Source of the DNA: an uncultured Collinsella sp.
GTDB lineage: Bacteria > Actinomycetota > Coriobacteriia > Coriobacteriales > Coriobacteriaceae
Assembly (NCBI GenBank): GCA_902479065.1
Contig: CABSNM010000038.1
Span: forward strand, 1-10,457
DNA length: 10,457 bases
Direction: 5' to 3'
Position numbers and translations under genes: made by a program. A model generated the notes under the pieces. The model did not search any database and had not been told where the DNA came from. It saw only the letters and a program-made list of their open reading frames with translations. Shown in pieces: positions 1 through 6,453 of this stretch (positions are counted from its first letter, which is position 1; each line of letters opens with the position of its first letter).

Positions 1-2
1 AT

Positions 3-806
3 GCGAACCTCCAGTCCGGACCGCTTCACGGTCCAACTTTCTGTCCGCACCCCCAATCGGGTGAATTTGAGGTGCAAATACTGTCGCAGGACGACTCGAG
101 GGTGCCATTGCGTACCGGTGGACGCAGAATACTCCCAAAAATGCACGCCGGGTCGGCTACCACCCTGTCGGAAGGCTGGTTTCGCTACGACCGTGTGTCC
201 GGTTGGGTGCTGCGCGGGCTCGACGTGACGTTTTCTGCCGGTGCGGTGCATGCGATTGTGGGCGGTAACGGCTGCGGCAAGTCGACGATACTCTCGGTGC
301 TGGCCAAGACCGCCAAGCTGCAGCGTGGTCGTATAGTGCGCGGGGCGGCCTCGGCTGCGCTGCTGCCGCAGAACCCCAAGGCGTTGCTGGTCGCCGAGAC
401 GGTGAGCGACGAGTTGATGGAATGGGCTTCGACCTGCGGATATGACGAGGACGCGGCCCAGGAGCGCGCGGCGCAGCTGGGATTGGACGGCCTGGATGCG
501 CGCCATCCGTACGATCTTTCGGGCGGCCAGCGTCAGCTGCTCGCGTTGGCAAAGCTGCTGTTGATTGGTCCGGAGCTGTTGCTGCTCGATGAGCCCACGA
601 AGGGGCTGGACCTGACGAGCCGCCGCATCATCGCTCGCGCCCTATGCGAGCATGCGCAAGCCGGCGGCACCGTCATCATGGCCACGCACGACTTGGACTT
701 CGCCGAGCAGGTTGCCGACGACATTGCCATGATGTTCGACGGCGAAATTGCCTGCATGGAGCCGCCGGCAGATTTCTTTGCCGACAACGTGTTTTATAGG
801 GCGTGA
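3..806 (+). CDS. ecfA: ECF transporter ATPase (EcfA-like), C-terminal ABC domain, 5' partial
   Basis: ATP-binding cassette subunit that would power an energy-coupling-factor importer of a vitamin or metal at the cytoplasmic face. The frame is open to the left edge, so the true start lies outside. All ABC motifs are present in order: aromatic A-loop (FRY), Walker A GGNGCGKST (nt 261-287), Q-loop Gln (368-370), signature LSGGQ (516-530), Walker B LLLLDEP (576-596) and H-loop His (687-689). Only ~38 residues follow the H-loop, and ~55 linker-like residues with less typical codons precede the domain. Both fit the second half of a double-ATPase ECF protein better than a stand-alone EcfA. A GTG at 72 or ATG at 141 could start a single-domain protein, but neither has a convincing Shine-Dalgarno sequence. 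The downstream S-component gene supports the ECF assignment. The double-domain form is inference because the first half is not in view. Confidence 0.85.
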   Translation, partial: ANLQSGPLHGPTFCPHPQSGEFEVQILSQDDSRVPLRTGGRRILPKMHAGSATTLSEGWFRYDRVSGWVLRGLDVTFSAGAVHAIVGGNGCGKSTILSVLAKTAKLQRGRIVRGAASAALLPQNPKALLVAETVSDELMEWASTCGYDEDAAQERAAQLGLDGLDARHPYDLSGGQRQLLALAKLLLIGPELLLLDEPTKGLDLTSRRIIARALCEHAQAGGTVIMATHDLDFAEQVADDIAMMFDGEIACMEPPADFFADNVFYRA

Positions 807-810
807 TGGA

Positions 811-1524
811 ATGGCGGATTATCGCGGCTTGCGCCTACTTGCAAAACTGGAGATTCCGCTGTTGTTGGCGGTGCCGGTGGTAATGGCCGCAGCATTGCTG
901 GCGGGCATTGAGCAGGCGGCGCTTGCCATGCTTGTTGTGGTGGCGCTCGTGCTTGCACTGTTCTTTGCGGGCTACGAGGCGTCGCGTCCGGGCCTGCGCC
1001 AAATTATGCCCACGCTGGTTCTGGCGGCACTGGCCGCGGCGGGCCGCATCTTGTTCGGCCCCATTCCCGACTTTAAACCCGTGAGCGCCATCGCTATTAT
1101 CGCGGGAGCGACGTTGGGTCGACGCAACGGCTTCATGGTCGGCGCGTTGGCAGCGCTAACCAGCAATTTCTTTTTTGGACAGGGCATGTGGACGCCATGG
1201 CAGATGTATGCCTGGGGCCTGGTGGGCTACGTCGGCGGTGTGCTGGCGTACGCGGGTGCTTTTGATCGCGCCGATGGCACCGTGCGCATGCCGGCGCTGA
1301 TGGCGTACGGTTTTGCGTCGGGCCTGCTCTATGGCGTTGTGATCAACGCCTACGACATCATCGGTTTTGTGCAGCCGCTTACGTGGGCGGGCGCCGTGGC
1401 GCGTCTTGCCACGGCGGTGCCGTTCGATATCACGCACGGACTCGCGACCTGCGTGTTTTTAGCTGCCCTGTACAAGCCCTGGTGTCGCCGCATCAACCGA
1501 GTCGTCGTGAAGTACGGGCTGTAG
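811..1524 (+). CDS. ECF transporter S component (substrate-binding membrane subunit)
   Basis: Integral membrane protein of 237 residues that would capture the substrate and dock on an EcfT-EcfA module. About six hydrophobic segments are visible, near residues 9-32, 36-55, 65-82, 90-118, 128-150 and 160-185, with a further one near 210-225. The segment GRILFGPIPDFKPV (78-91) followed by AIIAGATLGRRNG (95-107) and TSNFFFGQGMWTPWQ (117-131) is typical of the cobalamin-like/CbrT-type group of S components. The basic C-terminus should be cytoplasmic. The ATG at 811 was chosen because it lies 4 nt after the ATPase stop, so the two genes are probably translated together; the frame is open upstream only because it overlaps the ATPase gene. 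The substrate cannot be read from the sequence, and no riboswitch is visible because the operon start is outside the window. Confidence 0.8.
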   Translation: MADYRGLRLLAKLEIPLLLAVPVVMAAALLAGIEQAALAMLVVVALVLALFFAGYEASRPGLRQIMPTLVLAALAAAGRILFGPIPDFKPVSAIAIIAGATLGRRNGFMVGALAALTSNFFFGQGMWTPWQMYAWGLVGYVGGVLAYAGAFDRADGTVRMPALMAYGFASGLLYGVVINAYDIIGFVQPLTWAGAVARLATAVPFDITHGLATCVFLAALYKPWCRRINRVVVKYGL

Positions 1525-1571
1525 GGCTGGTTGCGCCGGCGCGGGAATCAATGCTGCCGAAGTGTCATTTT

Positions 1572-1723
1572 AAAACTATGCCGGTTTACGGGGCTAGATT
1601 GGCGCAGGCCGACCATACCGGCTTTTTTCGAAATGGAGCAAGCCGTTTACCTGCGGTTTTATAATTTCGGAATTGCGTATGGTTGGGGGTTTGCGATTCA
1701 GCCCCGTAAACCGGCATAGTTTT
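1572..1723. repeat. 152-nt palindromic element with perfect 24-nt terminal inverted repeats
   Basis: The left arm 1572-1595 (begins AAAACTATGCCGG) is the exact reverse complement of the right arm 1700-1723 (ends CCGGCATAGTTTT). Interior symmetry continues weakly: ACCATAC near 1612 against GTATGGT near 1678, and TTTCGAAAT near 1626 against ATTTCGGAA near 1664. A transcript could therefore fold into one long imperfect hairpin. The size, terminal repeats and lack of a gene fit a miniature inverted-repeat or REP-like element. No target-site duplication is apparent in the immediate flanks, so mobility is inference. It begins 48 nt after the S-component stop. Confidence 0.8.
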
Positions 1724-1820
1724 GGAATGGCCGGCTTATATGACGGGCATCGTGGCCCTCAAGAGCCAAATTGATCCGTTTTCTTCCGTCCCCACAGACG
1801 TCCCCGGGGGATCAGCTGAA

Positions 1821-1994
1821 CCCGCCCGCCACGAAATCGGCCCATCTACTACGTTTGGTCCGACACCCCCAAGCACAACCGCGTTTTATGAAAAACCGCA
1901 GGCTTCCTACCTGCGGTTTTCTTTTTACGTTGTTCGCTGTGGTTGAGGGTAGTGACTTAAACGTAGTAGATGGGCCAGTTTCGTGGCAAGCGGG
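1821..1994. repeat. 174-nt nested palindrome with 36-nt near-perfect inverted ends
   Basis: The left arm 1821-1856 and right arm 1959-1994 are reverse complements with 4 mismatches in 36. The innermost 18 nt (GGCCCATCTACTACGTTT) match perfectly. The hairpin at 1892-1920 lies at the geometric centre, so the element is a palindrome within a palindrome. It sits between two convergent genes, where it may both insulate and terminate transcription. The form resembles small non-coding intergenic repeats, but family membership cannot be shown from one copy. Confidence 0.8.
1892..1926. terminator. Bidirectional intrinsic terminator between ecf and xth
   Basis: A perfect 11-bp stem AAAACCGCAGG / CCTGCGGTTTT (1892-1902 with 1910-1920) encloses a 7-nt loop. 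It is followed on the plus strand by CTTTTT and on the minus strand by a run of five T's. It can end transcripts from both the ECF operon (plus) and xth (minus), which converge here. Confidence 0.8.
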
Positions 1995-2061
1995 CCGCGT
2001 GGATGCCCTCGCGAGGTGAAAATGGTCTGTTTTCCTCTGTCCCTCAGGAAATTACTTGGGG

Positions 2062-2880
2062 CTAGAGCTCTAGCGTGAGGGTGACGGGGCAGTGGTCGCT
2101 GCCGAAGATATCGCCACGGATACCGGTGTCGCGAACGTTGGCGGCGATCGAATCGCTTACCAGAAAGTAATCGATGCGCCAGCCTGCGTTGTTCTTACGG
2201 GCATTAAAGCGGTAGCTCCACCAGCTGTAGACGCCCTCGACGTCGGGGTTTGCCGCGCGCCAGGTATCGGTAAACCCGCCGTTGAGCAGCTCGGTAAACT
2301 TGCCGCGCTCCTCGTCCGAAAAGCCTGCGTTGCCGCGGTTGGACTTGGGGTTCTTAAGGTCGATCTCCTCGTGCGCCACGTTAAAGTCGCCGCAAGTTAC
2401 GACGGGTTTGCCGGTCTCGCACTCGAGCGCGTTTAAAAAGCCGCGGTAGGCATCGTCCCAGGCCACGCGCACGTCGATGCGGGCGAGTTCGTTTTGCGCG
2501 TTGGGAGTGTAGACATCCACAAACCAGAACTTGTCGAACTCCAGCGCGCAGACGCGGCCCTCGGTCGCGGCTTGGGCGACGAGCTCGGCCGCCTCGCCCT
2601 CGCTAGCGTAGGGTAGCAGCGCATCGGCGTGCAGCGTGCGCAGCGGTTCCTGGCGGCTAAAGACCGCAGTACCCGAATAACCTTTACGCTCGGCGTAGCT
2701 CCAGGTTTGGTGATAACCGGGCAGATCGATATCGACCTGGCCCTCTTGCAGCTTGGTCTCCTGGAGCGCCAGAATATCGACGTCGAGTTCTTGCGCGATC
2801 TGGATAAAGCTCGGGTCCTTTTTGAGCACGGCGCGCAGGCCGTTGACGTTCCACGAGGCGAAAGTGTAAGTCTGAGGCAT
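2062..2880 (-). CDS. xth: Exodeoxyribonuclease III (AP endonuclease, Xth family)
   Basis: Cytoplasmic Mg2+-dependent DNA repair nuclease that cleaves at abasic sites and degrades one strand 3'-5' in duplex DNA. The 272-residue length is normal for the family, and the endonuclease/exonuclease/phosphatase fold is complete. Visible motifs are SWNVNGLRA (9-17, metal-site Asn), LQETK (39-43, metal Glu41), GYSGTAVF (67-74), VDVYTPNA (121-128), GDFNVAHEEIDL (164-175, catalytic Asp165/Asn167), WWSYRFNARKNNAGWRIDYF near 226-245, and GSDHCPV (260-266, catalytic Asp262-His263). The ATG is preceded by AAAGGA with 4 nt spacing. The gene is divergent from the Sir2 gene, with 136 nt between the two starts, and converges on the ECF operon. 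Nothing is missing, so a functional enzyme is expected. Confidence 0.95.
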   Translation of the reverse strand: MPQTYTFASWNVNGLRAVLKKDPSFIQIAQELDVDILALQETKLQEGQVDIDLPGYHQTWSYAERKGYSGTAVFSRQEPLRTLHADALLPYASEGEAAELVAQAATEGRVCALEFDKFWFVDVYTPNAQNELARIDVRVAWDDAYRGFLNALECETGKPVVTCGDFNVAHEEIDLKNPKSNRGNAGFSDEERGKFTELLNGGFTDTWRAANPDVEGVYSWWSYRFNARKNNAGWRIDYFLVSDSIAANVRDTGIRGDIFGSDHCPVTLTLEL

Positions 2881-3016
2881 GGTGTCCTTTCGACGGGGTT
2901 GGCAGGCTTAAGATTAGCGCAACAGGGGCGGTGGTGGGCTCCGCGCGTGCCGACTCAAAGGCCGCATGCTGGGACATCGCCCGACGCTGCCCGACCAACA
3001 AGGACGGAGGACTCAT

Positions 3017-3769
3017 ATGACGCAGGCGATAACGGACTCCAAACAGGCCTCCGCCGCGCTGGCGGAGCTGTTCGATACCCACAAGCGCGTGGTGTTCTTT
3101 GGCGGCGCCGGTGTTTCCACGGCGAGCGGCATCCCCGATTTCCGCAGCGTGGACGGCCTGTATCACCAGCAGTTTGCCTATCCGCCCGAGACTATGCTCT
3201 CGCATAGCTTTTTCGAGGCGCATCCGGCCGAGTTCTTCGACTTTTACCGCACCAAGATGATCGCGCTTGGCGCCAAGCCCAACCGCTGCCACACCAAGCT
3301 GGCCGAGCTGGAGCGCGCCGGCAAGCTAAATGCCGTGGTGACGCAAAATATCGATGGCCTGCATCAGATGGCCGGCTCGCAGCGCGTGTTCGAGCTGCAC
3401 GGCTCGGTCCATCGCAACATTTGCCAGTCGTGCGGCGCGGTCTATAGCGCCGAGTGGATTTGCTCGCGCGAGCACGAGGACGCCGTGGGCGTGCCCGTGT
3501 GTCCTGCGTGCGGTGGGCGCATCAAGCCCGATGTGGTGCTCTATGACGAGCCGCTCGATGAGCATGTGCTGACCGGCGCCGTTGCCGCCATCGCCGCGGC
3601 CGATGTCCTCATTGTGGGCGGGACCTCGCTCGTGGTGTATCCGGCGGCAGGCCTTACGCGTTACTTTACCGGCGATACGCTGGCCATTTGCAATCTTGCT
3701 CCCACCGATCAGGATGCAAATGCCGACCTGCTGATTTCTTGCGACATCGCGGCCGCGTTTGCGTTCTAG
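3017..3769 (+). CDS. cobB: NAD+-dependent protein deacetylase, Sir2 family
   Basis: Cytoplasmic sirtuin of 250 residues that removes acyl groups from protein lysines using NAD+, giving nicotinamide and O-acetyl-ADP-ribose. Motifs in order are FFGGAGVSTASGIPDFRS (27-44, NAD site), TQNIDGLHQMAG (109-120), catalytic His128 in ELHGS, a zinc finger with Cys136/Cys139 and Cys162/Cys165, and GGTSLVVYPAAGL near 198-210. The sequence resembles the Thermotoga-type class U sirtuins. The Tyr/Arg pair that marks desuccinylases is not evident, so deacetylation is the likeliest activity. The ATG at 3017 has a strong GGAGG at 3006-3010 with 6 nt spacing, so it is preferred over the open frame running back to 2966. 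The folate gene follows after 94 nt with its own probable promoter. No substrate protein is indicated by context. Confidence 0.93.
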   Translation: MTQAITDSKQASAALAELFDTHKRVVFFGGAGVSTASGIPDFRSVDGLYHQQFAYPPETMLSHSFFEAHPAEFFDFYRTKMIALGAKPNRCHTKLAELERAGKLNAVVTQNIDGLHQMAGSQRVFELHGSVHRNICQSCGAVYSAEWICSREHEDAVGVPVCPACGGRIKPDVVLYDEPLDEHVLTGAVAAIAAADVLIVGGTSLVVYPAAGLTRYFTGDTLAICNLAPTDQDANADLLISCDIAAAFAF

Positions 3770-3783
3770 CCCGTGTGCGCGGA

Positions 3784-3789
3784 TACAAT
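3784..3789 (+). promoter_or_regulatory. Probable -10 element of the folP-folK promoter
   Basis: TACAAT lies just after the Sir2 stop, within GGATACAATAGAAAG. It differs from the TATAAT consensus at one position. The hexamer 17 nt upstream (GCGTTC) is a poor -35, so the call rests on the -10. Transcription would start near 3796 and leave a ~70-nt leader that contains the GC hairpin at 3816-3840. Confidence 0.45.
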
Positions 3790-3815
3790 AGAAAGACTGA
3801 TTGCAAAGCGACCCC

Positions 3816-3840
3816 GCCGCCTGCGCCCGAGCGCGGCGGC
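3816..3840 (+). promoter_or_regulatory. GC-only hairpin in the folP-folK leader
   Basis: The arms GCCGCC-T-GCGC and GCGCGGCGGC pair over 10 bp with one bulged U and a CCGA loop. The hairpin ends 10 nt before the GAGGAGG ribosome binding site. No U-tract follows, so it is not a standard terminator. It could be a weak end for the Sir2 transcript or could affect folP translation. Confidence 0.5.
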
Positions 3841-3850
3841 GCGGGCATTT

Positions 3851-3857
3851 GAGGAGG
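3851..3857 (+). promoter_or_regulatory. Ribosome binding site deciding the folP-folK start
   Basis: GAGGAGG lies 6 nt before the ATG at 3864 but touches the in-frame ATG at 3858. Spacing therefore favours 3864. Confidence 0.8.
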
Positions 3858-3863
3858 ATGTTC

Positions 3864-5606
3864 ATGGCGAACGACAGCAAGACATGGCGGTGCGGAAAGT
3901 ACGAGCTCAGCTTTGACCGTCCGCGCATCATGGGCGTCCTCAACGTGACGCCCGATTCGTTTAGCGACGGCGGGGAGCACTTCGACCCGGATGCCGCCAT
4001 CGAGTACGGCCTGGCGATGCTTGACGCCGGCGCCGACATCATCGACGTGGGCGGCGAGTCCACGCGCCCTGGTTTTACCCCGGTCAACCCCGACGAGGAG
4101 GCTCGCCGCGTGCTGCCCGTGGTGCGCGCGCTGGCCAAGGAGGGCGCCATCGTCTCGATCGACACGCGTCATGTGGCGGTTGCCAAGGCGGCCGTGCGCT
4201 GCGGCGCCTCGATCGTCAATGACGTGACCGGCTTCACCGATCCCAAGATGGTCGAGTTTGTTAAGACGAGCACCTGCGGCGTCATCGTGATGCATGCCGG
4301 CGAGGTCGCCGCGCCCGCACGCACACACGCAACGGTGCAGCTCGATACCTCGGCAGCGGCGTTTGTTGCCGAGAAGGCGCGCGAGGCGGCTGCCGAGGCC
4401 GCGCGTGAGGCCGAGAAGCCGGCTCGCCGCCGTCGCGGCAAGTTGCTGGGCGAGCCTAAGCCGGAGGCCAAGCTTCCGGGCGGCGTGGTGCAGCCCTCGT
4501 TGCCGTTTGGCGAACCGGAGCCCACGTCCGAGCCTTCAAGCGAGCAGGAGACGCCGGCCGCCGAGCAGGCTACTGCCGCCGAGACCGTCGCGCCCGCGCC
4601 CGAGGCCACTCCCGCAGCCACCGAGGCCGCATCGGAGTCCAATGACCGCCTGGCCGCCATGATGCGCCGCAGCGCCCGCCGCGAGGAAGCCTACGTGCCC
4701 ACCTCGCAGCTCCGCCGCTTCACCCTGCCCGATTCGGCGCCCATCATGCGCCGCGTCATGGGCTTTCTGTCCGACCAGGCCCGCACGCTCATCCATGCCG
4801 GCGTGTCGCGCGACCGCATCTGCATTGATCCTGGCCCGGGCTTTGGTAAGTCGGCTAACGAGGACATCGTCATCCAGCGCGAGACTGCCAAGATGGCGTC
4901 ACTGGGCTATCCGCTCATGTGCGCCGTGTCGCGCAAGCGCTTTGTGGGCGCCGTCTCGGGTGTGACCGAGGCCGCCGAGCGCGATGCCGCTACGTTTGGC
5001 GTGTGCCTGGGCGCCATCCAGGCCGGTGCCAACATCGTGCGCGTGCACGACGCCGCGGGTTTTGCGCAGTTCCTGAACGGCTACTGGGCGGTTGCCAAGC
5101 CGCAGCCGCGCCGCGCGTTTGTGGCCGTGGGCTCCAACCTGGGGCATCGCTGCGACAACATTCGCGCCGCACGCGAGATGATCGCCGAGATTCCACTCAC
5201 CTGCGTGTCCAACTCCTCCAAGATCTACGAGAGCGAGCCTGCCTACGAGACGCGCCAGGACGCGTTTGCCAACGCCGTCATCGAGATCAAGACCGAGCTG
5301 GCGCCGTTGGTGCTGCTCGACGAGCTTATGAAGATTGAGGCCGAGCTGGGGCGTGACCGCTCCAAGAAAGCCAAGGTCAACGGCCCGCGCACCATCGACC
5401 TGGACCTGCTGTGGATGGACGGCGAGACCCACGGCGGCAAAAAGCTGCGCCTGCCGCATCCGCTGATCGGCGAGCGCGATTTTGTGCTGGTGCCGCTCGA
5501 GGACTTGATGCACGATCCGGCGCGGTTCTTCCGCTACAACGGCGTCGAGGTTAAGGAGCCCGAGGACCGCGTGGGCCATATCGTGGGCGAATTGGGGCGT
5601 ATGTAG
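3864..5606 (+). CDS. folP/folK: Dihydropteroate synthase - HPPK fusion (FolP-FolK) with a large DHPS insertion
   Basis: Bifunctional folate enzyme of 580 residues. HPPK activates 6-hydroxymethyl-dihydropterin with ATP, and DHPS condenses the product with p-aminobenzoate. DHPS spans about 18-412: MGVLNVTPDSFSDGG (23-37), DVGGESTRPG (61-70), SIDTRH (98-103), VNDVTG (118-123), VMH (142-144), DPGPGFGK (322-329), SRKRF (356-360), RVHD (393-396). The residues that correspond to the known catalytic set (Asn27, Asp100, Asn119, Asp322, Lys358, Arg393, His395) are all kept. Between about 150 and 288 sits ~140 residues of Ala/Glu/Pro-rich sequence with an RRRR patch, where other DHPS proteins have a short loop. 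HPPK spans about 418-580: VAVGSNLG (420-427), GPRTIDLDLL (507-516), LPHPLIGERDF (530-540), all intact. DHPS-first order is the reverse of the eukaryotic HPPK-DHPS fusion. The stop abuts the next gene. Confidence 0.93.
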   Translation: MANDSKTWRCGKYELSFDRPRIMGVLNVTPDSFSDGGEHFDPDAAIEYGLAMLDAGADIIDVGGESTRPGFTPVNPDEEARRVLPVVRALAKEGAIVSIDTRHVAVAKAAVRCGASIVNDVTGFTDPKMVEFVKTSTCGVIVMHAGEVAAPARTHATVQLDTSAAAFVAEKAREAAAEAAREAEKPARRRRGKLLGEPKPEAKLPGGVVQPSLPFGEPEPTSEPSSEQETPAAEQATAAETVAPAPEATPAATEAASESNDRLAAMMRRSARREEAYVPTSQLRRFTLPDSAPIMRRVMGFLSDQARTLIHAGVSRDRICIDPGPGFGKSANEDIVIQRETAKMASLGYPLMCAVSRKRFVGAVSGVTEAAERDAATFGVCLGAIQAGANIVRVHDAAGFAQFLNGYWAVAKPQPRRAFVAVGSNLGHRCDNIRAAREMIAEIPLTCVSNSSKIYESEPAYETRQDAFANAVIEIKTELAPLVLLDELMKIEAELGRDRSKKAKVNGPRTIDLDLLWMDGETHGGKKLRLPHPLIGERDFVLVPLEDLMHDPARFFRYNGVEVKEPEDRVGHIVGELGRM

Positions 5607-6308
5607 ATGATCGAGATGAATGCTGTTGTTGCCGGTACCGAGCTTGACGCCGCGCGCGACGCGGGCCGCGAGGGTGCGTCCGCGGGCTGGTGCGCTTGGA
5701 GCGCGGGCGATGCTTCGCTGACGTTTTCGCTGGTCGTGCGCCCGGACGTGAACATGCATGCCTTCCACGGCCTGCCGTTTGTGGCGGCGATGGGCATGAT
5801 GGATGCGCTTGTGGGCACGGCTTCGACGCCGGGGTTGGGCCTTGCCGGTAAGGTGGGTATCCAGTGGCCGAGCGATATCGTGTGCGGTGCGCCTGCGTTT
5901 GAGACGTCGCTCGCGCGTGTTGCCGTGAACGGCGGTGCCGGTGCTGCGGGCATGTTCGGTGCCGTGACGGTGGATATTGAGCGTTCGGCGTTGAGCGAGC
6001 TCGGTGTGGACGTGGCTGACGAAGCGCTGGTCGAGGCGCTGGCCGCCGCCGTGTTGACCCGCGTGGATGCCTGGGCGGTTGTCGCCAACACGCCACAGGG
6101 TGCTGCCGGTCCGCTGGCCCCCGTGCTGGGCGAGTACTTCGACATGGTGCCGCTGCTCGGTCGCCAAGTTGCGGCGGTGTCGCCCAACGGCTTGCCGCTT
6201 GCGGTCGGTGTGTTTGCGGGCCTGGACATCTGGGGCCGCGCGACCATCAAGACCGATGCCGGCGAGCAGGAGTTTCCGCCCGAGGCCGTACGGATTCGCG
6301 GGCTGTAG
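5607..6308 (+). CDS. Degenerate biotin-protein-ligase-like protein
   Basis: A 233-residue protein that aligns by eye to the biotin/lipoate ligase catalytic fold plus the small C-terminal SH3-like domain. Correspondences are AGREGASAGW (19-28) for the biotin loop GRGRxGRxW, LTFSLVVRP (38-46) for the usual SLxLRP strand, GIQWPSD (84-90) for KWPND, and a C-terminal LGRQVAAV...GVFAGLDIWGRATIKT block for BPL_C. It lacks the ~40 N-terminal residues with the DSTN motif, the GRGR loop is altered, and the KWPND lysine and asparagine are Gln86 and Ser89. Normal ligase activity is therefore doubtful. It could be a pseudoenzyme, a binding protein, or an acyltransferase with changed substrate. The ATG directly follows the folP-folK stop and GGGGCG at 5594-5599 provides a binding site, so translational coupling is likely. 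The fold call is moderately sure and the function unknown. Confidence 0.65.
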   Translation: MIEMNAVVAGTELDAARDAGREGASAGWCAWSAGDASLTFSLVVRPDVNMHAFHGLPFVAAMGMMDALVGTASTPGLGLAGKVGIQWPSDIVCGAPAFETSLARVAVNGGAGAAGMFGAVTVDIERSALSELGVDVADEALVEALAAAVLTRVDAWAVVANTPQGAAGPLAPVLGEYFDMVPLLGRQVAAVSPNGLPLAVGVFAGLDIWGRATIKTDAGEQEFPPEAVRIRGL

Positions 6309-6347
6309 CGCGAGGCGCCAGCGCCCAAAGACAACGATGACAACAAG

Positions 6348-6377
6348 ACCCTCCTCGGCCTGTGCCGGGGAGGGTTT
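6348..6377. terminator. Hairpin terminator between convergent folate operon and coaX
   Basis: A 12-bp stem with one G-U wobble pairs 6348-6359 with 6364-6375 around a CTGT loop. The plus-strand tail is only TTT. The minus-strand tail (TCTTGTTGTC) is moderately T-rich, so it may serve both directions, perhaps better for coaX. Confidence 0.65.
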
Positions 6378-6453
6378 CGCCTGTCTGAGGAATAGGTTTG
6401 GCGAGCCTTTGCGGGGACTGTGGCATCGGGCGTGCTCGACTTAAGCCCCTGCT

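Larger units (their letters stand above)
1773..2044 (+). repeat. Two direct copies of a ~21-nt pyrimidine-rich motif flanking the nested palindrome
   Basis: Copy 1 is 1773-1793 (GATCCGTTTTCTTCCGTCCC then C) and copy 2 is 2024-2044 (GGTCTGTTTTCCTCTGTCCC then T). They match at 16 of 21 positions in the same orientation. They lie 27 nt outside the left arm and 29 nt outside the right arm of the 174-nt palindrome, so they may be outer parts of the same composite element. Function is unknown. Confidence 0.5.
1525..2061. other. Gene-free stretch between convergent ECF operon and xth, filled with palindromic elements
   Basis: No convincing gene is present. Short open frames exist but lack ribosome binding sites and run through inverted repeats. 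The stretch holds a 152-nt element with perfect 24-nt inverted ends, a 174-nt nested palindrome with a terminator hairpin at its centre, and two copies of a degenerate pyrimidine-rich motif. The 13-mer TACCTGCGGTTTT occurs in both elements (1648-1660 and 1908-1920), which suggests related material was inserted or duplicated here. Confidence 0.7.

Noticed and set aside
748..810. Upstream extension of the S-component gene
   Set aside because: It would overlap the ATPase gene by about 60 nt without a ribosome site; the ATG at 811 is the natural coupled start.
1531..2019. Small open frames between the S component and xth
   Set aside because: They read through the inverted repeats and terminator, have no good ribosome sites, and their products look like random sequence.
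4899..6167. Long minus-strand open frame opposite folP-folK and the ligase-like gene
   Set aside because: It spans two genes on the other strand and its product is the Arg/His/Gly-rich type produced by antisense reading of GC-rich codons.
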